From contig NC_053042.1 of NCBI RefSeq assembly GCF_003473485.1, positions 39,336,762 to 39,400,761 on the forward strand: a stretch of DNA of 64,000 bases. Reading direction: 5' to 3'. Under the pieces are notes generated by a model. That model did not search any database and was not told where the DNA came from. It was given only the letters and a program-made list of their open reading frames with translations. Shown piece after piece: positions 1 to 10,445 of the stretch. The first letter of the stretch is position 1, and each line of letters starts with the position of its first letter. The position numbers and the translations under genes were made by a program. The DNA is from Medicago truncatula. Its lineage: Eukaryota > Streptophyta > Magnoliopsida > Fabales > Fabaceae.

Positions 1-609
1 AAGATTAACTGCATCTACCATGTTTGAAAAAATTAGTACACTTAACTAAGAATTTCCATAAAAAAAAAAAAAAAAAAAGTTTGGATAAGAATTCCAACCG
101 TAAACCAACCATACAAAGTAAATAGTAAAAACACTGTTAAAGGAATTATCACTGAACTTTAAGAATTAAAATTAAATTAAAATAAAAAAACACGTTAACG
201 ATGATAGGTTCTTCCTTCGTAGTCATACGCAGTTGAAGTAGAAAGAACATGAACATAGTACTTTGACAAGGTCGAGGTCCAAGGAGGATGCACAGTACGA
301 GGTGAATCTGCAACTCCGTGGGACCTACTTTCCTTCTTAATCTTTTTCCCTTTTCCTATTGTCTTATTCGGTCCTTCCCCTCTTTCTCTCTCTATATGTT
401 AACTGCATCATCAATTGTTAGAGAGAGAGAGTTGTATTGAAAAAGTTGAAAACTTTAGCTCAAACCCATAAATAATTCAAGATTCTAAGAACTGGGTCTG
501 TCTTTGTTTGCGATCTGCTTCATTGATTTGGGTCATTTTCTAATCAGGTTCTGTTTTTCTTTGATGCTTTGAAACAAGAAGAAGAAAAATAATCATTGAC
601 TTTAGTGTA
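1..609 (+). promoter_or_regulatory. Upstream region and 5' leader of the EIN4-type gene
   Basis: No coding sequence is visible. A homopurine A run lies near 60-78. Pyrimidine-rich CT repeats (about 379-395) and a GA run (about 420-431) precede the gene, a layout common in plant core promoters and leaders. A TATA-like tctatatg lies near 392. The transcription start cannot be fixed from sequence. A two-codon upstream ORF (ATG CTT TGA, 564-572) lies in the probable leader, 38 bases before the receptor ATG. Confidence 0.4.
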
Positions 610-3600
610 ATGAAAACTCTTATTCTGTTGTTACTGCTTTTTAATCTTACTCTTTATGCTTCTGCTACTGATTCTGATGAATATGATCATTGTAACTGTG
701 ATGATGAAGAAGCACTTTTCAGCATACATACAATCCTTGTTGGTCAAAAAGTCAGTGATTTTTTCATTGCAATTGCATATTTTTCAATACCAATTGAGCT
801 TCTTTACTTTGTTAGTCGTTCAAATGTTCCTTTCAAATTGTTGTTTCTTCAATTCATAGCCTTCATAGTTCTATGTGGTATGACTCATTTACTCAATGCT
901 TATTCTTATCATAGTCATCCTTCTTTTCAACTCTTGCTTTCCCTTACCGTTGCTAAATTCCTCACTGCTCTTGTGTCGTGTGCAACGGCATTGACCCTTC
1001 CGCCGTTGATCCCTCTCCTTCTTAGAATTAAGGTGAGGGAGATTTTCTTGAGGCAGAATGTGATGGAATTGGGGCAAGAAGTTGGGATTATGAAGAAACA
1101 AAAGGAAGCTAGTTGGCATGTTAGGATGCTTACTAGGGAAATTAGGAAGTCTCTTGATAAACATACAATTTTGTATACTACTCTTGTTGAGCTTTCTAAG
1201 GCTTTGGATTTGCATAATTGTGCTGTTTGGATGCCGAATGATGATAGGAGAGAGATGTATTTGACTCATGAATTGAAATCGGATTCTGTTAAGAGTTTTC
1301 ATCATAATTCTATTCCTGTGATTGACCCTGATGTGTTGGAGATAAGGAAAACTAAAGGGGTTAGGATTTTGAGGCCCGAATCTAAACTAGGAGCTGCTAG
1401 TAGTGGTGGTGGTAGTACTGAGGAGTTGGGCGCTGTCGCGGCTATTCGTATGCCGATGCTTCATGTTTCGAATTTCAAAGGAGGGACGCCGGAGTTGGTT
1501 GATACATGTTATGCTATACTGGTTTTGGTTCTTCCAGGTTCGAACTCTAGGGTTTGGACCGCTCCAGAGATGGAGATAGTTGAGGTGGTGGCTGATCAGG
1601 TGGCCGTAGCCCTTTCTCATGCATCGGTTCTCGAAGAGTCTCATTTAATGAGAGAGAAACTCGAAGAGCAAAACCGAGCATTGCAACAGTCTCAAAAGAA
1701 CGCGATGATGGCCAGCCAGGCTAGGAAGTCATTCCAAACAGTGATGAGCCATGGACTGAGGAGGCCAATGCATTCAGTTGTGGGGATGCTTTCATTGTTT
1801 CAAGAGGGTAATATGAGGCCTGAACAAAAGATTATTGGTGACACAATGTTGAAAGTCGGCAACGTGCTCTCGAGTTTAGTAAACGATGTAATGGATATTT
1901 CTGAAAATAAAAAGGGTGGCCTTCAGTTAGAGATGAAACCTTTCCTTCTACATTCCATGTTGAGGGAAGCCGCTTGCATTGCTAAGTGCTTGTGTGTGTA
2001 TCAAGGGTTTGGTTTTCAGATTGATGTTGAAAAGTCTTTGCCTGAAAAAGTTTTAGGCGACGAAGCAAGGACTTTTCAAGTAATTATGCATATTGTTGGC
2101 TACTTGTTGAACACGCGTGACCGAGGGAATCTTGTTTTTCGGGTTTTTGTTACAAGTGAGAGTGGTGATAAGGACGACAAAAAATTTGGTGTTTGGAGAT
2201 CGAGCAGCCCAGTTGAGTATGTAGACATAAAATTTGATTTTCAGATTACTGGTAGTTCTCAGTCAGATGAACCGATTTCAACAAAACAACAGATTGGTAG
2301 GAGGCTGAATCACAACAGTGAATCTAAGGAGGGCTTGAGCTTCAATATGTGCAGGAGGTTGGTACAGGTAGGTGCATCACTGTCTACCAAAATTGAGGTC
2401 AAGATTGTCTTTTTTTTTTTTTTTTGACAAATCCTTGATTGTCTATGTTATGTCTGAGTATCAAATATGTCATTTATTGTTCACATTTGATGTTTAAAGA
2501 ATGCTGTTTGGTTTGACGAATTTAATGTTGACTGGCATCTTCATTTGGGATCAAAATGAATGCTAGCACGCTTGCTACTAAACTTTAGTGAAAGCGTTTG
2601 TTTCTTCAAACCATTCATTAAGGATGTAAAATTATGTGTGATCACTTATCTGTTCATTCAAAGTCACTGATTACTTATATTTAAAAAGGGCAATAACTGA
2701 TCTCATATGAGGTGCATGTGAGGGTCCGACCAATAACTGATCTGCTGTAGGCAATCTTACCTTGCAATTGCAAGAAACTGATTCCACGAATCGGATCCTT
2801 GATGTTCTAATCAGATGGCAACCACTCCAACCGTTGTGTCGAGACTCTTTTTTTCACTGATAACATATATTTGACAATTTTTCGTAGATTCCTCTCCATG
2901 TTAATTTCAGCTAAGAGCTAACAAGCCTCTTCTGTTATAACCTAAATCTTTTAACATAAAAATAAAATAAAATAATTAGTAAGAACATAATCGTAATCCT
3001 TTTATCTTAACAGTATCACAGAGAAGCTATTTTTCCCCATGTTGGAAGGATCCTTTTGAGTTTACATCACACAAGCATGCATCAGCATAATTTTGCTTTC
3101 CTCTTTTAGGAGCATATCCTGGCTAATCGAAAAAGCAGATTCTGACATGACAGGCATCATTAGAGAAACATGAGGATCGTAATAACACAGAAACTACATG
3201 ATTGTGGTGTCTTTTCTTGAATTGTAAGGTCATTCAGTTAATTTTAGAATTCCAATATGAACAAGACTACAGAAAATCTCACTTCCTTTTCACCAATGGG
3301 AATAGGTGACCAATAAGAAAGCTTAAGCTTTTTGGGGTTAGGTGGGTGCATTATTTTATTATATAGAAAAGTAATAGTAAAGTAGCATCTTTTGTGCCTT
3401 AAAATCTGATAAAGTAGGACCTTACTTCTTTACACTCATAATTGTATCCATTTATTTTATTAAAGCACTAATATGATTTCTCTCTTTTTTGCCACAAATC
3501 AGTACTTGTTATTCCCTTGCCTATTGGGCCGGGGGTGGCCTGTACGAAATGGGCCCTGCGTAATTATTTAATTAATCATGGCATGCTTGTTTTTGTAATT

Positions 3601-4164
3601 CCGACTTTATTTACATTGTGGAATATTATGCAGATAATGCAAGGTAATATATGGATATTACCAAACTCTCAGGGTTTGGTGCAAGGCGTGTCACTTCTTC
3701 TAAAGTTTCAGATAGGACCCTCGCTTGAAAGATACATGTTTGCACCTAAAGATTATTCAAATTCACAGTTTGGAGGCCTCAAGATTTTGTTAGCAGATGA
3801 TGATGGTTTAAACAGGATCGTGACAAAGAAGCTACTCGAGAGGCTGGGGTGTCTAGTAACAGCAGTTTCATCAGGGTTTGAGTGCCTGGGTGCTATAAGT
3901 GGTTCTGGTAGCAACTCATTCAAAATTATCATGTTAGACATTCACATGCCTGAAATGGACGGTTTTGAAGTGGCGGCAAGGATCAGGAAGTTCAATGGCC
4001 CTAATTGGCCTTTGATCATAGCTCTTATAGCTAATGCAGAAGAGCAAGTTAAAGATAGATGCATGCTGGCGGGAATGAATGGTGTGATCCGGAAACCAAT
4101 ACTCCTTCATCAGATAGCGGATGAACTTAGATCGGTCCTACTTCGTGCAGGTGAAAAACTGTGA
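610..4164 (+). CDS. EIN4: Ethylene receptor, subfamily II, EIN4 type (two exons, 762 aa)
   Basis: The exons are 610-2367 and 3634-4164, with a GT-AG, phase-0 intron of 1266 bases. They give 762 residues, about the family length. The product should be an ER-membrane ethylene receptor acting through CTR1. Residues 1-19 form a cleavable-type signal or extra hydrophobic segment typical of subfamily II. Cys28 and Cys30 match the dimer disulfide pair. Three membrane segments follow (about 47-69, 78-98, 107-138), with Cys89 and His93 in LCGMTHLLN matching the copper/ethylene site. A GAF domain spans about 181-340. The kinase-like region keeps a histidine (H381 in [11 protein letters not shown]), but I see no clear glycine-rich G box, as expected for this subfamily. 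A receiver domain (about 634-755) has acidic DDD at 641-643, phosphoacceptor Asp688 and Lys740. One intron before the receiver fits EIN4; ETR2 and ERS2 are the alternatives. Confidence 0.93.
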
Positions 4165-7056
4165 CTACAATTTCTAAGTCTCAAATGTATTGAATTCCTC
4201 AAAATAGCTTATAGAGAACTTGGAATTTTTAACAATACCAATTGTTTAAAAATAGTCGGTTTATTTTGTAGTTGTAGCTGCGATTGAGTCTTTTGTCACA
4301 ACTTAGTGTGGCCTTGGATAGTGCAGGTTTTGAATTGTGATTGTGCTGTGGCCATGATTGTGGTTGCATTATGGTTGTGATACTGATACGGTTTAATTTT
4401 GTTCGGTGTCCGTAGTTCCAATCCAATGTGATTGCAACCATAACCATTATTATCCCAGTCACAGTCAAAATGTTACAGTTTCTGTGACGCGGTTCATAAT
4501 AGAATTGTAAAACGGTGCTTTTTTAAGGAAATAATACGGTGCTAATAGATCAACAAGACCCTTCAAAGTTGAGGTTGAATTCTTTGAATAGTATCTAGCT
4601 TCGATCTCCAGTTATAATAATTCATAACAACGCTTTACTTAGAAAAATATTATATTAGTGTGGTGATACATAACTTGTTGATATTCACATTGCTGGTTGT
4701 AACTTGTTTATACTCGATAACAATGAAAAAACTAATCGATTCAATTTCCAGAAAGTAGAACTAGTGAACATTAAACAACTTATAAAAGAACATTAACTCA
4801 TGATCCAATCTACAATCTTCACACAATTTAACGTCATCATTCAATAATAACCATCGACCTTTCTTCACTCTCCATCCCTTGCATGTGCTCTTGGAGTTGC
4901 ATAGAAGAGTTTTATTCAGCACCAAAACCCCATTATTTTGCCACAAAGAAATTTTTAAACATTGTTCCTTCTTTCTTGAACTTATAATACATGTGGACAA
5001 CGTCAAAGAACGCTATAGTCCTTGTTTTCTTGACTCAATCTACGGAACACAACAGATCATATTGGGGCTGAGAAGAAATGAGTTAAATGCGGCTTAAGTT
5101 GGACGTAATTGGTTTAGTAAATGGAATCAAGAGGTGTCTAAGCTTGTTCTACGTGCAAAAGTATTCACGTTCTGTAGTAGTTATCGGAAGAGAGAAAGCA
5201 AGTGAAGTGGAACATATCATCATTTTCAAAGTTTATAATTCAAGGAACATACTAAATTTTCAAGCAAAATCTATCCGTTGTTTATGATAAAAATTTAAAT
5301 GTGTCACTTTTTACATTTACATGAGGATATGTTTCCCTTTCAAGCAGACTGGGATCAAAGGTGAGGTTATGTAAACACAATCAAGTTTAGGAATTTTTGA
5401 CATGTTAGAGATAATAAGATGGCACAAAAAGGTCATTTATCATTCCAAGTCTTTATTTCATATTAAGAAGTCATCAAACCTTTGCTTGCTACTATTTCTT
5501 TAAACATTTATTTTAGACTAACCAAAAGAAACAAGAGAGTCGATAGAAGATACATTCTACCAAAATAACCCGCTTGCTTCTGCTTATCATTCTGTCTCAC
5601 TCACTCCCACCACAACAGATTCACAGATAAATACTGCATAACATGCAGCCTCAATGCATAAAAGGCTACCTCCACCAATTTGTAGTCCTTATAGTCATAG
5701 TCACTAGTATAACTTTTATTAATAACACTAGTGAAACTTGAATTAAACCACCCGCCTAACCCATCATTCGCCCAACCTACCAATCATCCAAATCGTTGGT
5801 ACAAACAGTCGAAAGTGGGTGAAGTTTCAGATTTTTTTTTTTGTTTGGATGGCCAGTGTTCAGGCCGAACCTGTCTGATGCTCAACCTTATAAGTTATCA
5901 TGTTTCCACTGGTTGTTTGTGTACAAAGACCGGTCACTGATCGAGTACAACGTAATTGAGGCCTAATCATATGCAGTTCAACCTTACAAGCAACAAAATC
6001 TTATATTATAACTTTAAGGTCAACTTTACGGCAAGAAACTGTAACACCGAAACAAATAAATATAAATGTTGGAGTATAATAATCAGTTCTATATTTATTT
6101 GTTTCACTGTTGGAGTTACTTGCTGTAAATTTGACCTTAAATTATAATATAAGATGTTGTCGCTTGTGAGGTTGAATTGCATGATTGAGGCCTCAATCAT
6201 GTTGTACTTGATCCCTGACCAATGTTTGTACTCCAATTGAAGAACAAACAACGAGAGGCGTTTGGAGGAAGCTTGATGCAACATAAAATTTACTGTTGAT
6301 AACTGTGATTGTAAGCGTGGGCGGGATGCACAATTACAACTGATGTATTCCGGCCTTGTATGATGCTCGAGCTTAATTTGAACGTGGTCTGATGTAAATA
6401 CTAGCAATGTGTGCAACCTGGACTCTATTTTATTTTAGCTGCCTTTGAAGACTCTCATGCATCTGTAATCACAAAGCTACCATATTCTGCTAGCTAAGGT
6501 TATCTCCTTATGCAAGTTTTTGGTATGTTATGAAGACTGGTTTTCGTTCGATTTGTTTTGATTGAATTTTTGTTATTTTTTTAGTTGTGATTTGAATTTT
6601 ATTGACAGTTGGTTGTGTGAATTGAATGTAAATTGTGCAGGTTTTGAATCATGTGTTAGAAATAAGCATGCAATCAAAATCAAGAATGCAAATGAATGAG
6701 AATACTCTGGGACTTTTGTGTTGGAACTGGAGAGGATCATGAAATGGCAATAGAGCAGTCCCAAACTTAAATCTGAATGAAGATGTTCAACCTAATAATA
6801 TTGATATTGTCAATTGAATTGAACTAGTGTTAGAAAATGAAACAACAAAATTTAATCATAATAATTTGTTAGTATTGTTTGAGTTTAAATAAATAAGTAC
6901 ATGTTAACAATGTCTTCCAACCTAATTAAAAAATCTATAAATATTTATAAAAAAAAATACATAATTTTTATTTATTAAAATACAAATTCATTAATCAACA
7001 CCCTAAGAACAAACATTTATTTAGTTTAGTGTGAAAAAGAGAAGCGTGATTGGAGA
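4165..7056. other. Intergenic region between the EIN4-type and METTL-type genes
   Basis: No convincing gene is seen. Short ORFs here lack domains and have no spliceable continuation. The one clear structure is the long inverted repeat at 5932-6220, described separately. The last 200 bases before 7057 are very AT-rich and probably hold the METTL gene promoter. Confidence 0.5.
5932..6220. repeat. Long imperfect inverted repeat (foldback/MITE-like)
   Basis: The left arm from ggtcactgatc (5932) through gaggcc, a cttatattata tract and caaataaatata (about 6062) is matched by the reverse complement of about 6088-6220. The arms are roughly 130 bases each with scattered mismatches, and the loop is only about 25 bases. 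The transcript would fold into one long hairpin. No transposase and no clear terminal duplication were found, so the class (MITE, foldback element or inverted duplication) is open. Confidence 0.75.
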
Positions 7057-10000
7057 ATGAAGAAGAGTGAAAGCGAAGCAGCAGAGTATTTCAGTAAGGA
7101 TTTCGAATGGGAAGAACTTAGATCAGAGGTTGAATCAAACCCTTCTCTTCGCCACCACTTCCAATCATTTTCTCATTCTTCAACACAATCACCTGAATCA
7201 GACGTTCAAGCATGGAAGCAATTTCATACCCGTCACTCCTCCGGCAAATTCTTCAAGGTCCCTTTTCTACTCTTTACACCTCTCCCATTCACTTCACTCA
7301 CCCCTCCTCCCTCATTTCATTTTCAGGAGAGACGCTATTTGTTAAAGGAGTTCCCTCAATTACTTTCCTCCTCTCACCCAAACTCCATACCTCAGAAGCT
7401 CTTGGAAGTTGGTTGCGGCAACGGAAGCACCATTCTTCCTATTCTCAGGTATGCTATTTACTCAAACAGACTCTGTTTGGTAAAAAAAAATAAATAGCAG
7501 ATAGCTGATAAACTTAGTTGATAGCTAGCAAATTGAGTTTGTAGTGTTTATTAAAATAGCGAACTACCCGATAGATGATATTTACTTGAAGTAGCTTGTA
7601 AAAGTTATTACCAAACAGGTTCATTTTGATTGTATGAGTTTATAAGTTATAAGCTATCCGCTATAAGCTCTGGAAGATTTGTCTTGCCTAGCAAAGTTTG
7701 TTCTTTCTTCTCTTAGCTATTCATTGGTTTTTGTTATTCTTATCAATTTTTCTTCTGTAGGGCCAACAAGGATATTGTTGTTTATGCATGCGATTGTAGT
7801 GATGAGACTCTTGCGAAAGCTAAGGAAATTATCAATGAAAATTCCAATGCAGTTGACTCCTTTAACATTCGTTTTCATCCATTTTGCTGTGATTTTTCAA
7901 CTACTGGATTCCCAAATTGGTTGGCATGCAACCCTTGCAGAGATAATTTTTTGCAGAAGCAATCATATTATTTTTCAGGTTGTTACTTTGCTTTACCGTG
8001 AATGCTGTTTATTTTGAGTGTTTATGTTAATGCTTGATGAAATGTTAAAAGATTTTATTCTCTCTGTTTCCCTTCAGACGTTAAAGATGATAAAGGAATG
8101 CATCTTAGGGATTCATGTTCATCGGAAGAAATTGACTGTTGTATTGGAGGAGTAGATTTTATAACATTGGTATGAGCTTTTCTCTTTTTGAATCATCATA
8201 AGTTTGATGATTTGGTGCTCTACTACTTTTATACTTTGTGCATATGTTAGCTAGAACCAATTAATTTGTTTTAGTATTATTATTTGTATTTGATATGTTT
8301 CTCTTTGCAATCAAATAACAATGTCTCTTGTCAACATATTTGTAATCCTAACAATATATATTAACAGATATACTCCAATCCGTTTCAAAATATTCAGCCT
8401 TTTAGAAAAGTTTGTTTTTGTTTCAATTTATTTGTTTTTTTAAAATCAAAGTATTTTTCCCCTCAACTATATCTATGTCTCTTGGTCCAACAGTAAGGTT
8501 ACTGGTGCCTTCAGATTTTGAAAACAGTCTCTCTCTGCTTTCGGAATATGAATATTACATCTACCATCCGTAGAGACCTCACGTAGTGGGAGCCTCGTGG
8601 ATTGGGCCGTTCTTTTTAACTATATCCTTGTCTCTTAATACTTGTACGAAGTATAATGAGAGGGAGTATTATTGAATGAAAATACTGAGTCTTTCAGTAA
8701 AGAGTACTTTTTCTTTTTCGACAGAAGTAACTAAGTTAAATGTGGTTACATTTTTCGAGCAAAAAATAAAATGTAATGAGATTTTACTAAAATGGAGGCT
8801 ATTTAAACCTTTTTTAATATTTTGGAACTTTTCTTGAACTGGCATATTTCGAGATGCATCAGTTGCTATGAAAGTGGTTGAATTTCCGATTGCTCATTAT
8901 GCTGCATAAAGTTCCTTTACATACAAGTCATGCTTTAACCTCAATGTGTTTTGTTCCTGTTTTAATTTACTTGTCACTCTTATTTGTCAGCTGCTTGAAT
9001 GTTTACTACAAATTTGCATGTACTTGCACGGTTTATGTTTGTCTTGCCTTAGTGTTGCATAATCTCTCTACACCATCACTCGGAATTCTTCCTTGTCTCA
9101 ATATGGAGCATATGTTCCTTGTACTTCATAGCTTTAGTTTGGAAGATATATTCATTCATGCTTTAATCTTGGTAGCTTTCACTATTGGTTTTTAATATAC
9201 TTGCCAGGTTCTTTAGTGTTCACTACAATTTTCTCAAGTGATTGTACTGCCTTTGAGATGTTTAATCTTCTTACACATACAAAAGAATTTTGTCTCTAAT
9301 CTATAAAACAAATTGCAGTCTCAGCTGAATGTTGTAAATTTAGACGATCTCTCCTTGTATATGCTGCTTAATTTTATGTGCAATATCAGATATTTACTTT
9401 ATCAGCAGTACCGTTGGAAAGGATGCCGAGGTCCATCGAGGAATGTTTTACTGTGTTGAAGCCCGGAGGCATGGTTTTATTTAGGGACTATGGTAATAAA
9501 CCTGACATCTTATTCTTTTCAGAGCTTTTTCGGAAATAAATGTTTTGGTTTAGTAAATTTTGTTGTAACGGTTATTTTGAAATTTAAACTGGTGACAATG
9601 GTTGAACCCTCCGTAATCAGGCCTCTATGATATGACTATGCTTCGATTTGAACCAGACAAGAGAGTAGGATTCAGGGAATACATGCGGTCAGATGGAACA
9701 CGATCATATTTCTTTTGTTTGAATACTGTCCGAAGCCTATTTTTGGGTGCAGGCTTCATTGAGGTACTTTATTGTTTGATTGCAAAAGAAGAGCTTTGGG
9801 TTTAATATGAATACTTCTATTTAATTTCAATAGTAATTGGCTCGTGATCCTGCATAAAGTCCAATACTAGTTTGTTTTCATATAAGTGAATTGAGCTTAG
9901 TATATGTCCATTGGGTTAGTGTATGTTTGGATTCACTTTTGAGAGAGTCTAAAGTGATTCTAAAAACTTAAAATTGATTTTGTTATGTTTGGAGAGGTTC

Positions 10001-10445
10001 TCAATTATAATTGATTGTCTCTAGAATTGATTTCAACTTAAAAGTTAAGATTTGTAGTTTTTGCCTGCAAACGTGATTTAAACTCTCAAATTATTGTCCA
10101 ATTCACTTTCATGTCCAACATAAATTAGTTTATTTACATTACACTTAATTGTCATCTAAAAGCAATATTTGCTAATGTACGGTCAAACGCACACTTATTA
10201 TTTGTGTAACGCAGAGAGCCTTCCATCTACCAACCTTCCTATAACTCTTGTGGTGTCCAGAGTTGCAAATGTCTCTGAGGTGTTTCTGATAAATTGTTTG
10301 TATTGCTACCACTAATGTTAACATTCTATGAACTCTGCAGCTTGAGCTTGATTATTGCTGTGTTAAGTCCGTGAATCGACGGAAAGGGAAGAGCATGCAA
10401 AGAGTGTGGGTTCATGCGAAGTTCCAGAAGCCTGTGCTGAGTTAG
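7057..10445 (+). CDS. METTL2/6/8-type tRNA N3-methylcytidine methyltransferase-like protein (7 exons, 327 aa)
   Basis: The exons are 7057-7257, 7327-7448, 7761-7978, 8078-8169, 9390-9492, 9621-9763 and 10341-10445. All junctions are GT-AG and keep frame, giving 327 residues. The N-terminal part (YFSKDFEWEELR, then AWKQFHTRHSSGKFFKERRYL) and the SAM-binding motif LLEVGCGNGS (about 92-101) are typical of the METTL2/6/8 family. So are VLKPGGMVLFRDYGLYD and the late motif SDGTRSYFF. Family members methylate C32 of certain tRNAs to m3C with S-adenosylmethionine; that activity is inferred from the family. Length and exon pattern fit a complete small member without extra domains. Introns 2, 4 and 6 carry MITE or SINE insertions that leave the splice sites intact. 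Confidence 0.88.
7469..7622. mobile_element. Probable small MITE in METTL intron 2
   Basis: The left end ctgtttggtaaaa (about 7471) is mirrored by ttaccaaacag ending near 7619. The interior is rich in agatagctgat/gctatccgctata-type inverted words. This is typical of short hAT-like MITEs in legume introns. A target duplication was not resolved. Confidence 0.45.
8484..8617 (+). mobile_element. SINE-like insertion with 19-bp target duplication, METTL intron 4
   Basis: A 134-base segment starts at ggtccaacag and ends in a T-rich tail after the word gtgggagcctcgtgg. It is bounded by aactatatctatgtctctt (8465-8483) and aactatatccttgtctctt (8618-8636), 17 of 19 identical. The long direct flank and T-rich end suggest retroposition by a plant SINE. 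The host sequence (about 8371-8670) itself has MITE-like ends (tactccaatccg versus gagggagta), so the SINE probably landed in an older MITE. Confidence 0.65.
9919..10194. mobile_element. Tourist-like MITE in METTL intron 6
   Basis: The left end GTGTATGTTTGG and the reverse complement of the right end GTGTGCGTTTGA agree closely. Both are flanked by TTA (9916-9918 and 10195-10197). A 3-bp TTA duplication with such ends suggests a PIF/Harbinger-derived MITE of about 276 bases. Confidence 0.55.

Noticed and set aside
2368-2427. Receptor ORF reading on past 2367 to a stop at 2427 as a short receptor lacking the receiver
   Set aside because: A strong GT donor at 2368 joins in phase to 3634, restoring the family sequence and expected length. 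Intron retention is possible but not shown.
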